19,978 nucleotides of DNA from CBIFWW01 sp966186435 (GCA_966186435.1 CBIFWW010000054.1:1-19978), one strand, 5' to 3'. Positions 7,873 through 15,909 are shown, numbered from the stretch's first letter. Notes: a model not told the origin generated them from the letters alone. Translations and numbers: made by a program.

Positions 7873-9174
7873 ATGTCCCAGGAAATCGAATTAAAATTTA
7901 TCGTTGACGCTACCGCGTTATCTACTCTGCGCACGGCATTGAATAACCTCAACGGTGAACACACCCCCGCCCAGCCACTGGCCAATACCTACTATGAAAC
8001 GCCGGATTTAACCCTGCGCAATCATGGTATGGGGCTACGTATTCGCGGCAACGCTGGCCAGTACGAAATGACCATGAAAACCGCTGGTACCACCATCGGC
8101 GGGCTTCACCAGCACCCGGAATTCAACGTAGCCCTGGATAATGCCGAACTGGCGTTGGAAAAATTCCCTGCCGATATGTGGCCAGAAGGTGTGACTTCTG
8201 AGTCCGTTGCTGCCAGTGTGCAGCCGCTATTTAGCACCCATTTTGAGCGCGAGAAGTGGGTTGTCGCTCAAGGGGAAAGCCGCATTGAAATTGCCCTGGA
8301 CCTGGGTGAAATCCAAAGCGGTGACTTATCCGAGCCGCTGTGTGAACTGGAGCTGGAATTACTCGAAGGTAACCGTCTGGATATTATTACCCTGGCCCAG
8401 CAGTTAGCCGCTTTACCGGGGTTACGCACCGGCAGCCTGAGTAAAGCTGCCCGCGGTTACCACCTGGCGAAAGGCAACCCTGATCGTGAGATCAAACCCC
8501 TTACCGTAATGCCGATGGTGCCTAAATCCTCCGTAGAACGCGGGATGATGGATGCTCTGGCTCTGGCCCTCAGCCATTGGCAATACCACGAAGAACTTTG
8601 GGTTCGGGGTGATGATGAAGCCCGCATTTTTGTGGCAGAAGGCATTAGCCTGGCGCGCCAGATTTTCACCCTATTCGGTGGCATGATTCCACGTAAAGCG
8701 AGCACCCACTTACGTGATGGCCTGACCCAATGCGAAGCCGCACTAGCCTCAGGTGAGTCCGCCCAGACCCTGGCTTACAGCTCCTTGTTTACCGGCACCA
8801 GACTGATGTTAATCGAATGGCTGTTAGGCGAGCGCTGGCGCAGCTTTGTGGATGCCAAAGCCCAGGCAAAACTGGATGGCTCCTTTAAGCGCTTTGCCGA
8901 TACCCATCTCTCGCGCCACGCGGCGGAATTGAAGCAAACCTTTACCAATATCGCCCCGGAACATTATCGCGACCAACTGCCACGGCTGGCCCGTAATCTG
9001 GATAGTATCCGCCTCTTGGCGGGAGCCTATGAAGCCGTGGTGGTGAACCATTGGCTCTCAGGTTGGGAAGATCTTCGCTATGCCATTGAGCGCAATCAGC
9101 GCCATGAAGCCAACGAAGCCCGCCACGATGCCCTGGATCAACCGCCGTTCTGGTTACACAGCGGTAAAGCCTAA
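7873..9174 (+). CDS. ygiF: Inorganic triphosphatase YgiF (CYTH and CHAD domains)
   Basis: The E. coli homologue hydrolyses inorganic tripolyphosphate with high specificity. The 433-residue protein equals the E. coli length. The N-terminal CYTH domain (about 1-200) opens with the diagnostic ExExK motif E4-E6-K8 (QEIELKF) and has GLRIRG, YEMTMK, SRIEIALD and CELELELL, whose charged residues line the tunnel that holds metal and triphosphate. The C-terminal CHAD domain (about 220-430) is helical and His/Arg-rich (ASTHLRD, HLSRHAAELK, RDQLPRL) and probably binds phosphate polymers. ATG 7873 gives MSQEIEL and has AAGGGTG upstream; GTG 7861 is a less likely alternative. glnE follows after 17 bases, so the two are probably cotranscribed. 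Confidence 0.95.
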   Translation: MSQEIELKFIVDATALSTLRTALNNLNGEHTPAQPLANTYYETPDLTLRNHGMGLRIRGNAGQYEMTMKTAGTTIGGLHQHPEFNVALDNAELALEKFPADMWPEGVTSESVAASVQPLFSTHFEREKWVVAQGESRIEIALDLGEIQSGDLSEPLCELELELLEGNRLDIITLAQQLAALPGLRTGSLSKAARGYHLAKGNPDREIKPLTVMPMVPKSSVERGMMDALALALSHWQYHEELWVRGDDEARIFVAEGISLARQIFTLFGGMIPRKASTHLRDGLTQCEAALASGESAQTLAYSSLFTGTRLMLIEWLLGERWRSFVDAKAQAKLDGSFKRFADTHLSRHAAELKQTFTNIAPEHYRDQLPRLARNLDSIRLLAGAYEAVVVNHWLSGWEDLRYAIERNQRHEANEARHDALDQPPFWLHSGKA

Positions 9175-9191
9175 CCAAGGAATTTTTCGCC

Positions 9192-12029
9192 ATGACGCAG
9201 ATGCCGCTTTCTCCTCTAATGACACAACAAGGGCAGGTAGCGGTATCGCGCTTGCCGGAAAACACCGCCCCCCTCACTGAGCAGGGGTTATTGGTGCTGA
9301 GTTTTAGTGATTTTGTCGCCGACAGTATTGCCGCAAACCCGGCGTGGTTGGCCGAGCTACAGCAGCAGCCACCCCTGGGGGATGAGCAGCAGTATTACCC
9401 CTATTGGCTGGAAGAGGCATTGCAAGGTGTGGCCGATGAAGCCACGCTAAGCCGGGTTCTGCGCCATTTCCGCCGCCGCATCATGGTGCGCATTGCCTGG
9501 GCGCAAACCCTTCAGTTAGCGACCACCGAACAAACCCTTTCCCAGTTAAGCACCCTTGCTGAAACCCTGATCGTTGCCGCCCGCGACTGGCTGTATGCCG
9601 CCTGTTGCCGGGAATGGGGCACCCCCTGTAATCAGCAAGGTGAGCCGCAACCCTTAATGATCCTTGGAATGGGGAAACTGGGGGGCGGGGAGCTTAATTT
9701 CTCTTCCGATATCGACCTGATTTTTGCCTGGCCGGAAAACGGTAGCACCCAAGGTGGCCGCCGCGAGTTGGATAATGCCCAATTCTTTACCCGGATGGGA
9801 CAGCGTTTGATTAAGGTGCTGGATCAGCCTACTCAGGATGGATTTGTGTACCGGGTGGATATGCGGTTGCGCCCCTTTGGCGATAGCGGCCCGCTGGTGC
9901 TGAGCTTTGCCGCGCTGGAGGATTATTACCAGGAGCAGGGGCGCGACTGGGAGCGCTACGCCATGGTGAAGGCGCGGGTCATGGGCGATAAAGACGATGG
10001 GTTTAGCCATGAACTGCGGGCGATGCTGCGGCCCTTCGTATTCCGCCGTTATATCGACTTCAGTGTGATCCAGTCTTTACGCAACATGAAGGGCATGATC
10101 TCCCGCGAAGTGCGCCGCCGTGGCCTGACCGATAACATTAAGCTGGGTGCCGGGGGCATCCGCGAAGTGGAATTTATTGTTCAGGTATTCCAGTTGATCC
10201 GGGGGGGCCGCGAACCGAAACTCCAACTACGGTCACTGCTACCTACGCTGGAAGCCATCACTCAGCTACACCTACTACCTGAAGAGGATGCCAGCGTACT
10301 GCGGGGGGCGTATCTTTACCTGCGCCGCCTGGAGAACCTGCTGCAAAGCCTGCACGATGAGCAGACCCAAACCCTGCCTGGCGACCCATTAGATCAGGCC
10401 CGTCTGGCCTGGGCGATGGGGGCGGCGGACTGGCCTTCTCTGCTGGCATCCCTTCAGTTTCATATGCAGGCCGTGCGCCGGGTGTTTAACGAATTAATTG
10501 GTGAGGATGACCCTCAAAGCACGGAAGATAAACAAGAAAGTGTCTGGGCAGAGCTGTGGCAGGATGCCGATGGATTTGAAGACTCCCCGCTGCTGGCGCC
10601 ATTGCCGGAGCAGGAGCGGCTGCATGTTCAGGCGCTGGTAATTGATTTCCGCAAGGAGATGGATAAACGCACCATCGGCCCCCGCGGGCGGCAGGTGCTG
10701 GACCAACTGATGCCGCGCCTGTTGCAAGCGGTAGGCAGCCGCCCTGATGCCAGCGTGCCGCTGGCCCGCATCACGCCGCTGCTGGTGGGTATTGTTACCC
10801 GCACCACTTATCTTGAGCTGCTGGTGGAATTCCCCGGTGCGCTTAAACATTTGATCCGCCTGTGTGGCGCTTCGCCCATGGTGGCCAGCCAGTTGGCCCA
10901 CTATCCACTGCTGCTGGATGAGTTACTCGACACCTCCACCCTGTACCAACCCACGGCCACCAACGCCTATGGCGATGAGTTGCGCCAGTATCTGCTGCGG
11001 GTACCGGAGGAGGACGAAGAGCAACAGCTGGAGGCGCTGCGCCAGTTTAAGCAGGCTCAGCAACTGCGCGTGGCCGCTGCTGATATCGCCGAAACCCTGC
11101 CGGTGATGAAGGTGAGTGACCATCTGACATGGCTGGCTGAGGCGATGATTGATGCGGTGGTGCACCAAGCCTGGACCCATATGGTGGGCCGTTACGGCCA
11201 GCCGCGCCATTTGCAGGACCGCAGTGGCCGGGGCTTTGCCGTGGTGGGTTACGGCAAGCTGGGCGGTTGGGAGCTGGGCTATAGCTCCGATCTGGATCTG
11301 GTGTTCTTGCACGATTGCCCGGCGGATGTCATGACCGATGGCGAGCGTGAAATTGATGGCCGCCAGTTCTACCTGCGCTTGGCCCAACGCGTGATGCACT
11401 TGTTCAGCACCCGGACATCCTCCGGGATCCTGTATGAAGTGGATGCCCGCCTGCGGCCTTCCGGGGCCGCCGGGATGCTGGTGACCACCGCTGAGGCCTT
11501 TGCCGATTATCAAAATAATGAAGCCTGGACTTGGGAACATCAGGCGCTGGTACGCGCCCGAGTAGTGTATGGCGATCCGGCATTATGTAACGCCTTCGAT
11601 ACCATTCGTCGCGAGGTGCTGTGCCACGCCCGTGACGGGGAAACCCTGCAAAAAGAGGTGCGCGACATGCGCGAGAAAATGCGCGCCCATCTTGGCGGGA
11701 AACAGCGCGATCGCTTTGATATCAAAGTGGATGAGGGTGGCATTACCGATATTGAATTTATCACCCAGTACCTGGTGTTGCGCTATGCCCATGAGGCCCC
11801 GAAACTTACCCGCTGGTCTGACAATGTGCGCATTCTGGAGCTGCTGTCGCAAAACGACATTATGCCTGATGAGGAAGCCCGGGCATTGACTCATGCTTAC
11901 GTGACCATGCGTGATGCCATGCATCACCTGGCATTGCAAGAGCTGCCTGGCCATGTGGCACAAGGCCAGTATCAGCAGGAGCGGGAGCAGGTGCGGGCCA
12001 GCTGGCAAAAGTGGCTGGTAGCGCCGTAA
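9192..12029 (+). CDS. glnE: Glutamine synthetase adenylyltransferase/adenylyl-removing enzyme GlnE
   Basis: GlnE switches glutamine synthetase off by adenylylating a tyrosine and on again by phosphorolytic removal, in response to PII and glutamine. The 945-residue protein (E. coli 946) shows the duplicated architecture: an N-terminal adenylyl-removing nucleotidyltransferase domain with GMGKLGGGELNFSSDIDL (metal-binding D173 and D175) followed by its helical domain, a regulatory linker at about 440-550, then the C-terminal adenylyltransferase domain with GYGKLGGWELGYSSDLDL (D700 and D702) and a second helical domain. Both active-site pairs are intact. The ATG at 9192 has AAGGA upstream. It lies between ygiF and hldE on the same strand with no terminator on either side, suggesting one transcription unit. 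Confidence 0.98.
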   Translation: MTQMPLSPLMTQQGQVAVSRLPENTAPLTEQGLLVLSFSDFVADSIAANPAWLAELQQQPPLGDEQQYYPYWLEEALQGVADEATLSRVLRHFRRRIMVRIAWAQTLQLATTEQTLSQLSTLAETLIVAARDWLYAACCREWGTPCNQQGEPQPLMILGMGKLGGGELNFSSDIDLIFAWPENGSTQGGRRELDNAQFFTRMGQRLIKVLDQPTQDGFVYRVDMRLRPFGDSGPLVLSFAALEDYYQEQGRDWERYAMVKARVMGDKDDGFSHELRAMLRPFVFRRYIDFSVIQSLRNMKGMISREVRRRGLTDNIKLGAGGIREVEFIVQVFQLIRGGREPKLQLRSLLPTLEAITQLHLLPEEDASVLRGAYLYLRRLENLLQSLHDEQTQTLPGDPLDQARLAWAMGAADWPSLLASLQFHMQAVRRVFNELIGEDDPQSTEDKQESVWAELWQDADGFEDSPLLAPLPEQERLHVQALVIDFRKEMDKRTIGPRGRQVLDQLMPRLLQAVGSRPDASVPLARITPLLVGIVTRTTYLELLVEFPGALKHLIRLCGASPMVASQLAHYPLLLDELLDTSTLYQPTATNAYGDELRQYLLRVPEEDEEQQLEALRQFKQAQQLRVAAADIAETLPVMKVSDHLTWLAEAMIDAVVHQAWTHMVGRYGQPRHLQDRSGRGFAVVGYGKLGGWELGYSSDLDLVFLHDCPADVMTDGEREIDGRQFYLRLAQRVMHLFSTRTSSGILYEVDARLRPSGAAGMLVTTAEAFADYQNNEAWTWEHQALVRARVVYGDPALCNAFDTIRREVLCHARDGETLQKEVRDMREKMRAHLGGKQRDRFDIKVDEGGITDIEFITQYLVLRYAHEAPKLTRWSDNVRILELLSQNDIMPDEEARALTHAYVTMRDAMHHLALQELPGHVAQGQYQQEREQVRASWQKWLVAP

Positions 12030-12052
12030 CCCGTGCGTCAAACGCGAGGTGT

Positions 12053-12060
12053 GATATTAT
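12053..12060 (+). promoter_or_regulatory. Extended -10 promoter candidate for hldE
   Basis: In the 67-base glnE-hldE gap the sequence TGA-TATTAT is an extended -10 element about 37 bases before the hldE ATG. No good -35 hexamer stands 16-18 bases upstream, so it would rely on the extended -10. hldE may also be read from upstream. Confidence 0.4.
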
Positions 12061-12096
12061 CGCGCCAAATTATCGATTTGCTCTGGAGTTTCAGAC

Positions 12097-13524
12097 ATGA
12101 AAGTTACGCTGCCCGAATATAGCCGTGCAGGCGTTATGGTGGTTGGTGATGTGATGCTTGACCGCTATTGGTATGGCCCAACCAGCCGCATCTCCCCGGA
12201 AGCCCCGGTACCGGTTGTCAAAGTGGACACTATCGAAGAGCGCCCGGGCGGCGCAGCCAACGTGGCGATGAACATTGCCTCCCTGGGTGCAAATTCTCGT
12301 CTGGCTGGCCTGACCGGGGTTGATGATGCCGCCCGTGCTCTGAACCAGTCTCTGGCTCAGGTTAACGTGAAATGTGACTTCGTGCCGGTGCCGACCCATC
12401 CCACTATCACTAAACTGCGCGTGCTCTCCCGTAACCAACAGTTACTCCGTCTGGACTTTGAAGAGGGCTTTGATGGGGTTGACCCGGAGCCGCTGCATGA
12501 GCGTATCAGCCAGGCCCTGCCGCACATTGGCGCACTGGTATTGTCTGATTACGCCAAAGGGGCGTTAAACAGCGTCCAGCAGATGATCCAACTGGCCCGC
12601 AAGGCCGGGGTGCCGGTACTGATCGACCCGAAAGGCAGTGATTTTGAGCGTTATCGCGGGGCCACCCTGTTGACCCCAAACCTGTCTGAGTTTGAAGCGG
12701 TTGTCGGTAAATGCAAATCCGATACTGAGCTGGTGGAGCGTGGGATGCAGCTGATTGCTGACTACGAGCTGTCTGCTTTGCTGGTCACCCGTTCTGAACA
12801 GGGCATGTCCTTGCTGCAACCGGGCAAAGCGCCGCTGCACCTGCCGACTCAAGCCCAGGAAGTGTACGACGTGACCGGTGCTGGTGATACGGTGATTGGC
12901 GTGCTGGCAGCGACCCTGGCAGCCGGGAACACCCTGGAAGAAGCCTGCTTCTTTGCCAATGCTGCCGCCGGTGTGGTGGTGGGCAAGCTGGGCACGTCCG
13001 TGGTGACCACCATCGAGCTGGAAAACGCCGTCCGTGGCCGTGCGGAAACCGGTTTTGGTGTGATGACCGAATCTGAACTCAAACAGGCCGTGGCCGATGC
13101 CCGCAAGCGTGGCGAAAAAGTCGTGATGACCAATGGCGTGTTCGATATTCTCCACGCCGGCCACGTTTCCTATCTGGCTAATGCCCGCAAACTGGGTGAC
13201 CGCCTGATTGTGGCGGTTAACAGTGATGCTTCTACTAAGCGCCTGAAAGGGGAAACCCGCCCGGTTAACCCGCAGGATCAACGTATGATCGTGTTGGGTG
13301 CGCTTGAGTCTGTGGACTGGGTGGTATTGTTTGAAGAAGACACGCCGCAGCGCCTGATTGGTGAGATCCTGCCGGACTTGCTGGTCAAAGGCGGGGACTA
13401 CAAACCGGAAGATATCGCCGGTAGCAAAGAAGTGTGGGACAACGGCGGTGAAGTGATGGTGTTGAACTTCGAGGATGGGGTTTCAACCACCAACATTATC
13501 AAGCGTATTCAGCGCGATAGCTGA
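12097..13524 (+). CDS. hldE: Bifunctional heptose kinase/adenylyltransferase HldE
   Basis: HldE phosphorylates D-glycero-D-manno-heptose 7-phosphate at C1 and later transfers AMP to heptose 1-phosphate, supplying ADP-heptose for the LPS inner core; its pathway intermediates are also innate immune signals. The 475-residue protein is a fusion: a PfkB/ribokinase-type kinase at about 1-315 with RPGGAANVAMN and the catalytic-base loop DVTGAGDT (D264), and a nucleotidyltransferase at about 340-475 with TNGVFDILHAGH (H353 and H356, the HxGH-type signature) and GGDYKPED. ATG at 12097 follows CTGGAG with suitable spacing. A strong terminator follows the stop, so it ends the ygiF-glnE-hldE unit and converges on ubiK. 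Confidence 0.97.
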   Translation: MKVTLPEYSRAGVMVVGDVMLDRYWYGPTSRISPEAPVPVVKVDTIEERPGGAANVAMNIASLGANSRLAGLTGVDDAARALNQSLAQVNVKCDFVPVPTHPTITKLRVLSRNQQLLRLDFEEGFDGVDPEPLHERISQALPHIGALVLSDYAKGALNSVQQMIQLARKAGVPVLIDPKGSDFERYRGATLLTPNLSEFEAVVGKCKSDTELVERGMQLIADYELSALLVTRSEQGMSLLQPGKAPLHLPTQAQEVYDVTGAGDTVIGVLAATLAAGNTLEEACFFANAAAGVVVGKLGTSVVTTIELENAVRGRAETGFGVMTESELKQAVADARKRGEKVVMTNGVFDILHAGHVSYLANARKLGDRLIVAVNSDASTKRLKGETRPVNPQDQRMIVLGALESVDWVVLFEEDTPQRLIGEILPDLLVKGGDYKPEDIAGSKEVWDNGGEVMVLNFEDGVSTTNIIKRIQRDS

Positions 13525-13552
13525 TATTTACAATAGCGTATAGTCTCAAACG

Positions 13553-13580
13553 AATAGCCCCGCGAAGCGGGGCTATTTTT
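13553..13580 (+). terminator. hldE terminator, shared with ubiK
   Basis: AATAGCCCCGC and GCGGGGCTATT form an 11-pair stem with a GAA loop followed by a T run on the plus strand, about 30 bases past the hldE stop. It touches the ubiK stop codon on the other strand; there the U-tract is weaker (ATTCGTTTG), so termination of ubiK may be less efficient. Confidence 0.92.
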
Positions 13581-13845
13581 ACTCTGCTTTGTCGCCAGGG
13601 ACTACGGTTTTGGCTTCCAACGCCTCCAGGCGCTGTTCCATGGCTGCCAGTTTTTCACGGGTGCGTAACAGTACCTGGGTCTGCACATCAAACTCTTCGC
13701 GGCTAACCAAATCGAGGCGGCCTAACTGCGCCTGCAACACCTGGCGGGTTTTCTTTTCGATATCTTCGCCAAATTCGCGGATACCCTTAGGCATAGATTC
13801 ATGGATTTGACGGGCGATCTGTTCAATTTTCTTTGGGTCAATCAT
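13579..13845 (-). CDS. ubiK: Ubiquinone biosynthesis accessory factor UbiK (YqiC)
   Basis: UbiK assists aerobic ubiquinone synthesis as part of the soluble Ubi complex, interacting with the lipid-binding factor UbiJ. The 88-residue sequence begins MIDPKKIEQIARQIHESMPK and has an amphipathic helical N-terminal half followed by a coiled coil at about 45-78 (REEFDVQTQVLLRTREKLAAMEQ), the typical layout. The proline-rich C-terminal tail of the roughly 96-residue E. coli protein is replaced here by a short VVPGDKAE end. AGGGA precedes the ATG. In E. coli glgS, yqiJ and yqiK stand between this gene and hldE; here the two are directly convergent. Confidence 0.93.
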   Translation of the reverse strand: MIDPKKIEQIARQIHESMPKGIREFGEDIEKKTRQVLQAQLGRLDLVSREEFDVQTQVLLRTREKLAAMEQRLEALEAKTVVPGDKAE

Positions 13846-13880
13846 CTGGGGTTCCCTGAGGTAATAACGGTGTTTATTTC

Positions 13881-13909
13881 ATTGTAATCCGTGACAGGCA
13901 GCGGATAAA
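13881..13909 (-). promoter_or_regulatory. Promoter candidate for ubiK
   Basis: On the minus strand TTTATC (13904-13909) and TACAAT (13881-13886) are 17 bases apart, placing a start about 30 bases before the ubiK ATG. The -10 is good and the -35 moderate. Confidence 0.4.
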
Positions 13910-13954
13910 CCGAAAACCGTCTGAGCTAACACGGAAATGTTCCATTGTTATGCA

Positions 13955-13983
13955 TTGCCCGGTGTAATCAATGGGGTTATAGT
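13955..13983 (+). promoter_or_regulatory. Sigma-70 promoter of ribB
   Basis: TTGCCC (13955-13960) and TATAGT (13978-13983) have the ideal 17-base spacing, and the predicted transcription start near 13990 coincides with the 5' edge of the FMN riboswitch, which supports the assignment. Confidence 0.75.
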
Positions 13984-13991
13984 AAGTACGC

Positions 13992-14137
13992 TTATTCTCA
14001 GGGCGGGGTGTAACTCCCCACCGGCGGTAAATCAACTGACGTTGAAAGCCCGCGAGCGCTTTGAAGTCTACTTCAAAGGTCAGCAGATCCGGTGTAATTC
14101 CGGGGCCGACGGTTATAGTCCGGATGGGAGAGAGTAA
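13992..14137 (+). promoter_or_regulatory. FMN riboswitch (RFN element) in the ribB leader
   Basis: This aptamer binds flavin mononucleotide and lowers ribB expression when flavin is plentiful. The closing P1 stem is visible as TTATTCTC (13992-13999) pairing with GAGAGTAA (14130-14137). Inside are the conserved RFN blocks AGGGCGGGGTG, CCCCACCGGCGGTAA, GCCCGCGAGCG, GGTCAGCAGATCCGGT and GGGGCCGACGGTTATAGTCC before the closing GGATGGGAGAG. It is followed by a 106-base expression platform before the ribB ATG; in E. coli this leader acts through start-site access and Rho-dependent termination, and its fragment is known as SroG RNA. Confidence 0.96.
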
Positions 14138-14243
14138 CGATCAACCAGGCTACGGCCTGCGCACGTTATTATTACGCCGCTTGCGGCACTCCTAAGACTG
14201 CCCTGATTCTGGTAATCCATAAAGTTAATGAGGTTTTTTTACC
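14138..14243 (+). promoter_or_regulatory. Expression platform of the ribB riboswitch
   Basis: Between the aptamer and the start codon lie the small hairpin GCCGC-TT-GCGGC (14176-14187), a stretch CCTAAGACTGCCCTGATTCT that I recall as nearly identical to the E. coli leader, and the ribosome-binding site GAGG (14230-14233), ten bases from the ATG across a T7 run. There is no intrinsic terminator stem with a U-tract before the ATG, consistent with control by ribosome access or Rho rather than a classical attenuator. Confidence 0.6.
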
Positions 14244-14897
14244 ATGAATCAGACGCTACTTTCTGCTTTTGGCACACCGTTTGAACGTATCGAAAATGCA
14301 ATGGCCGCGCTGCGCGAAGGCCGTGGTGTAATGGTACTGGATGATGAGAACCGTGAAAACGAAGGCGATATGATCTTCGCCGCCGAGAACATGTCCGTTG
14401 AACAAATGGCGCTGACTATTCGCCACGGCAGCGGTATTGTTTGCCTGTGCCTGACTGAAGAACGCCGTAAACAGCTGGACCTGCCAATGATGGTAGAGAA
14501 CAACACCAGCGCCTTCGGTACCGGTTTTACCGTGACCATTGAAGCAGCCCACGGCGTAACCACCGGCGTTTCTGCCGCTGACCGCCTGACGACTGTCCGT
14601 GCTGCTATTGCTGACGGCGCTAAGCCAAGTGATTTGCACCGCCCGGGCCACGTATTCCCACTGCGCGCCCAGCCTGGCGGTGTGTTGACCCGTGGCGGCC
14701 ACACTGAAGCAACCATCGATCTGGTTACCCTGGCGGGCTTCAAGCCAGCAGGCGTTCTATGTGAGCTGACCAACGACGACGGCACCATGGCCCGTGCGCC
14801 AGAGTGCATTGCCTTCGCCGAGAAACACAACATGCCGGTGATCACCATTGAAGATCTGGTGTCATATCGTATTCAGCATGAACGTAAAGCCAGCTGA
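14244..14897 (+). CDS. ribB: 3,4-dihydroxy-2-butanone-4-phosphate synthase RibB
   Basis: RibB converts ribulose 5-phosphate to 3,4-dihydroxy-2-butanone 4-phosphate plus formate, the four-carbon precursor of riboflavin. The 217-residue protein has the same length as the E. coli enzyme and lacks the C-terminal GTP cyclohydrolase II domain found in fused RibBA. Signature stretches are the acidic metal-binding loop DDENRENEGDMIF (33-45), the region MVENNTSAFGTGFTVTIE, and RPGHVFPL and RGGHTEATIDL in the second half, which carry substrate and metal ligands. It is a single-gene unit controlled by the FMN riboswitch upstream and closed by a terminator. Confidence 0.98.
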   Translation: MNQTLLSAFGTPFERIENAMAALREGRGVMVLDDENRENEGDMIFAAENMSVEQMALTIRHGSGIVCLCLTEERRKQLDLPMMVENNTSAFGTGFTVTIEAAHGVTTGVSAADRLTTVRAAIADGAKPSDLHRPGHVFPLRAQPGGVLTRGGHTEATIDLVTLAGFKPAGVLCELTNDDGTMARAPECIAFAEKHNMPVITIEDLVSYRIQHERKAS

Positions 14898-14920
14898 GCG
14901 GCTTGCACAAAATAGATAAG

Positions 14921-14945
14921 AACCCGGCAACCAGCTGGGTTTTTT
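14921..14945 (+). terminator. ribB terminator
   Basis: AACCCGGC and GCTGGGTT pair over eight positions (one G-U) around an AACCA loop and run into a T5 tract, about 24 bases after the ribB stop. It ends just before the stop codon of convergent zupT. Confidence 0.85.
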
Positions 14946-14950
14946 ATGGC

Positions 14951-15718
14951 CTAACTCAGCCCGGCGCTCTGCAACACGGCCAGGCTTAAACCCATCACCG
15001 CCATCCCACACAGCACGCCGTAGCTGGGGTTGTTGTGGGGATCAATTTCTTTTGCCAGTGGCATCAGTTCATCCACCGACAGTGCCACCATTATCCCGGC
15101 CACCGCCGCCATAATCGAGGCCATCACCACCGGGGAAACCATGCTGCCGAGGATCGCCCAAGCTAACACCCCACCGAGCAATTCCGCCAGGCCAGACAGC
15201 CCGGCCCAGAACACGGCTTTGGTGCGGGAGCCGGTAGCGGCATACACCGGGCCAGAAATCGCCAGCCCCTCAGGGATATTGTGTAGCGCCACTGCCAGCG
15301 CAATCCCCATCCCCAACTCCAGGTTGGTGCTGGCAGTCACAAAGGTGGCGATACCTTCAGGGAAGTTATGCAGGCTAATCCCCAGGGTTAATAGCAGGGC
15401 GGTTCGCCGCAGATTGCGTGGTTGAAGGGTGCCATCGGTAAGATCCTGAGGATGGGCATGGGGCAGGCAACGATCCAATGCAAAATAGCCAATCAGCCCG
15501 ATTAAAAACATGCCGTAGCCCAGTACCGGGAACATGCCTTCAGCATGTAACGCCGCCGGAAGCATTTCCATCAATGAAATCAGCAGCATAATCCCGGCGG
15601 CAAAGCCTAAGGAAAATGCTAATACCCGGTTTGACGGTTTCTGGCCAAGCACACCCAGCAGGGCACCAATAAAGGTGGCACCGCCGGCTAATAAGGTCAG
15701 AAGCAGTGGGACTGACAT
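14951..15718 (-). CDS. zupT: Divalent metal transporter ZupT (ZIP family)
   Basis: ZupT imports divalent metals, mainly zinc but also iron, manganese and cobalt in E. coli, across the inner membrane. The 255-residue protein has about eight hydrophobic segments, a His-rich cytoplasmic loop (LPHAHPQD at 85-92), and the two ZIP metal-site motifs HNFPEG (117-122) and HNIPEG (146-151). The ATG at 15718 follows AAGGAG at ideal spacing. A Fur-box-like inverted repeat lies 17-29 bases upstream of the start codon, and a second inverted repeat further up. It diverges from ygiD and converges with ribB. Confidence 0.97.
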   Translation of the reverse strand: MSVPLLLTLLAGGATFIGALLGVLGQKPSNRVLAFSLGFAAGIMLLISLMEMLPAALHAEGMFPVLGYGMFLIGLIGYFALDRCLPHAHPQDLTDGTLQPRNLRRTALLLTLGISLHNFPEGIATFVTASTNLELGMGIALAVALHNIPEGLAISGPVYAATGSRTKAVFWAGLSGLAELLGGVLAWAILGSMVSPVVMASIMAAVAGIMVALSVDELMPLAKEIDPHNNPSYGVLCGMAVMGLSLAVLQSAGLS

Positions 15719-15734
15719 GTTAACTCCTTGCGCG

Positions 15735-15747
15735 AATGATTCTCATT
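15735..15747. promoter_or_regulatory. Fur-box-like inverted repeat upstream of zupT
   Basis: AATGA-TTC-TCATT is a perfect five-base inverted repeat around three bases; read on the zupT strand it is AATGAGAATCATT, which matches the central Fur core AATGATAATCATT in all but one position. Outer flanks match less well. It lies between zupT and its Shine-Dalgarno-distal leader, where bound repressor could block transcription. E. coli zupT is generally described as constitutive, so Fur control here is inference. Confidence 0.45.
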
Positions 15748-15909
15748 ACTCTAAATTCCATCCCTGAAAAAAGCGATACCCTTTGTAAGGTTTTACACCA
15801 CGCTTACATTCAAATTTCCTGAAGATCATCATCATACTTATCTGCGTTCATCCTGCCATAAATCCACGTAATGTGTAGATACTTTGAAAGTCCTTATCAG
15901 GAGACAACA

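Noticed and set aside
10923..11540. Open frame of 205 codons antisense to glnE
   Set aside because: Same reason: His/Gln-rich low-information translation, opposite an intact, well-conserved GlnE adenylyltransferase domain.
12565..13281. Long open frame (238 codons) antisense to hldE
   Set aside because: It mirrors the codon usage of hldE on the other strand, shows no recognisable domain and lacks a convincing ribosome-binding site; GC-rich genes with few rare codons produce such shadows.
13937..14137. Small open frame of 66 codons running through the ribB leader
   Set aside because: It lies over the FMN aptamer, whose sequence is constrained by RNA structure; the translation has no protein-like features.
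15783..15799. BirA biotin operator at TTGTAAGGTTTTACACC
   Set aside because: The half-sites resemble the BirA consensus only superficially and lack the long spacer; neither neighbour belongs to biotin metabolism.
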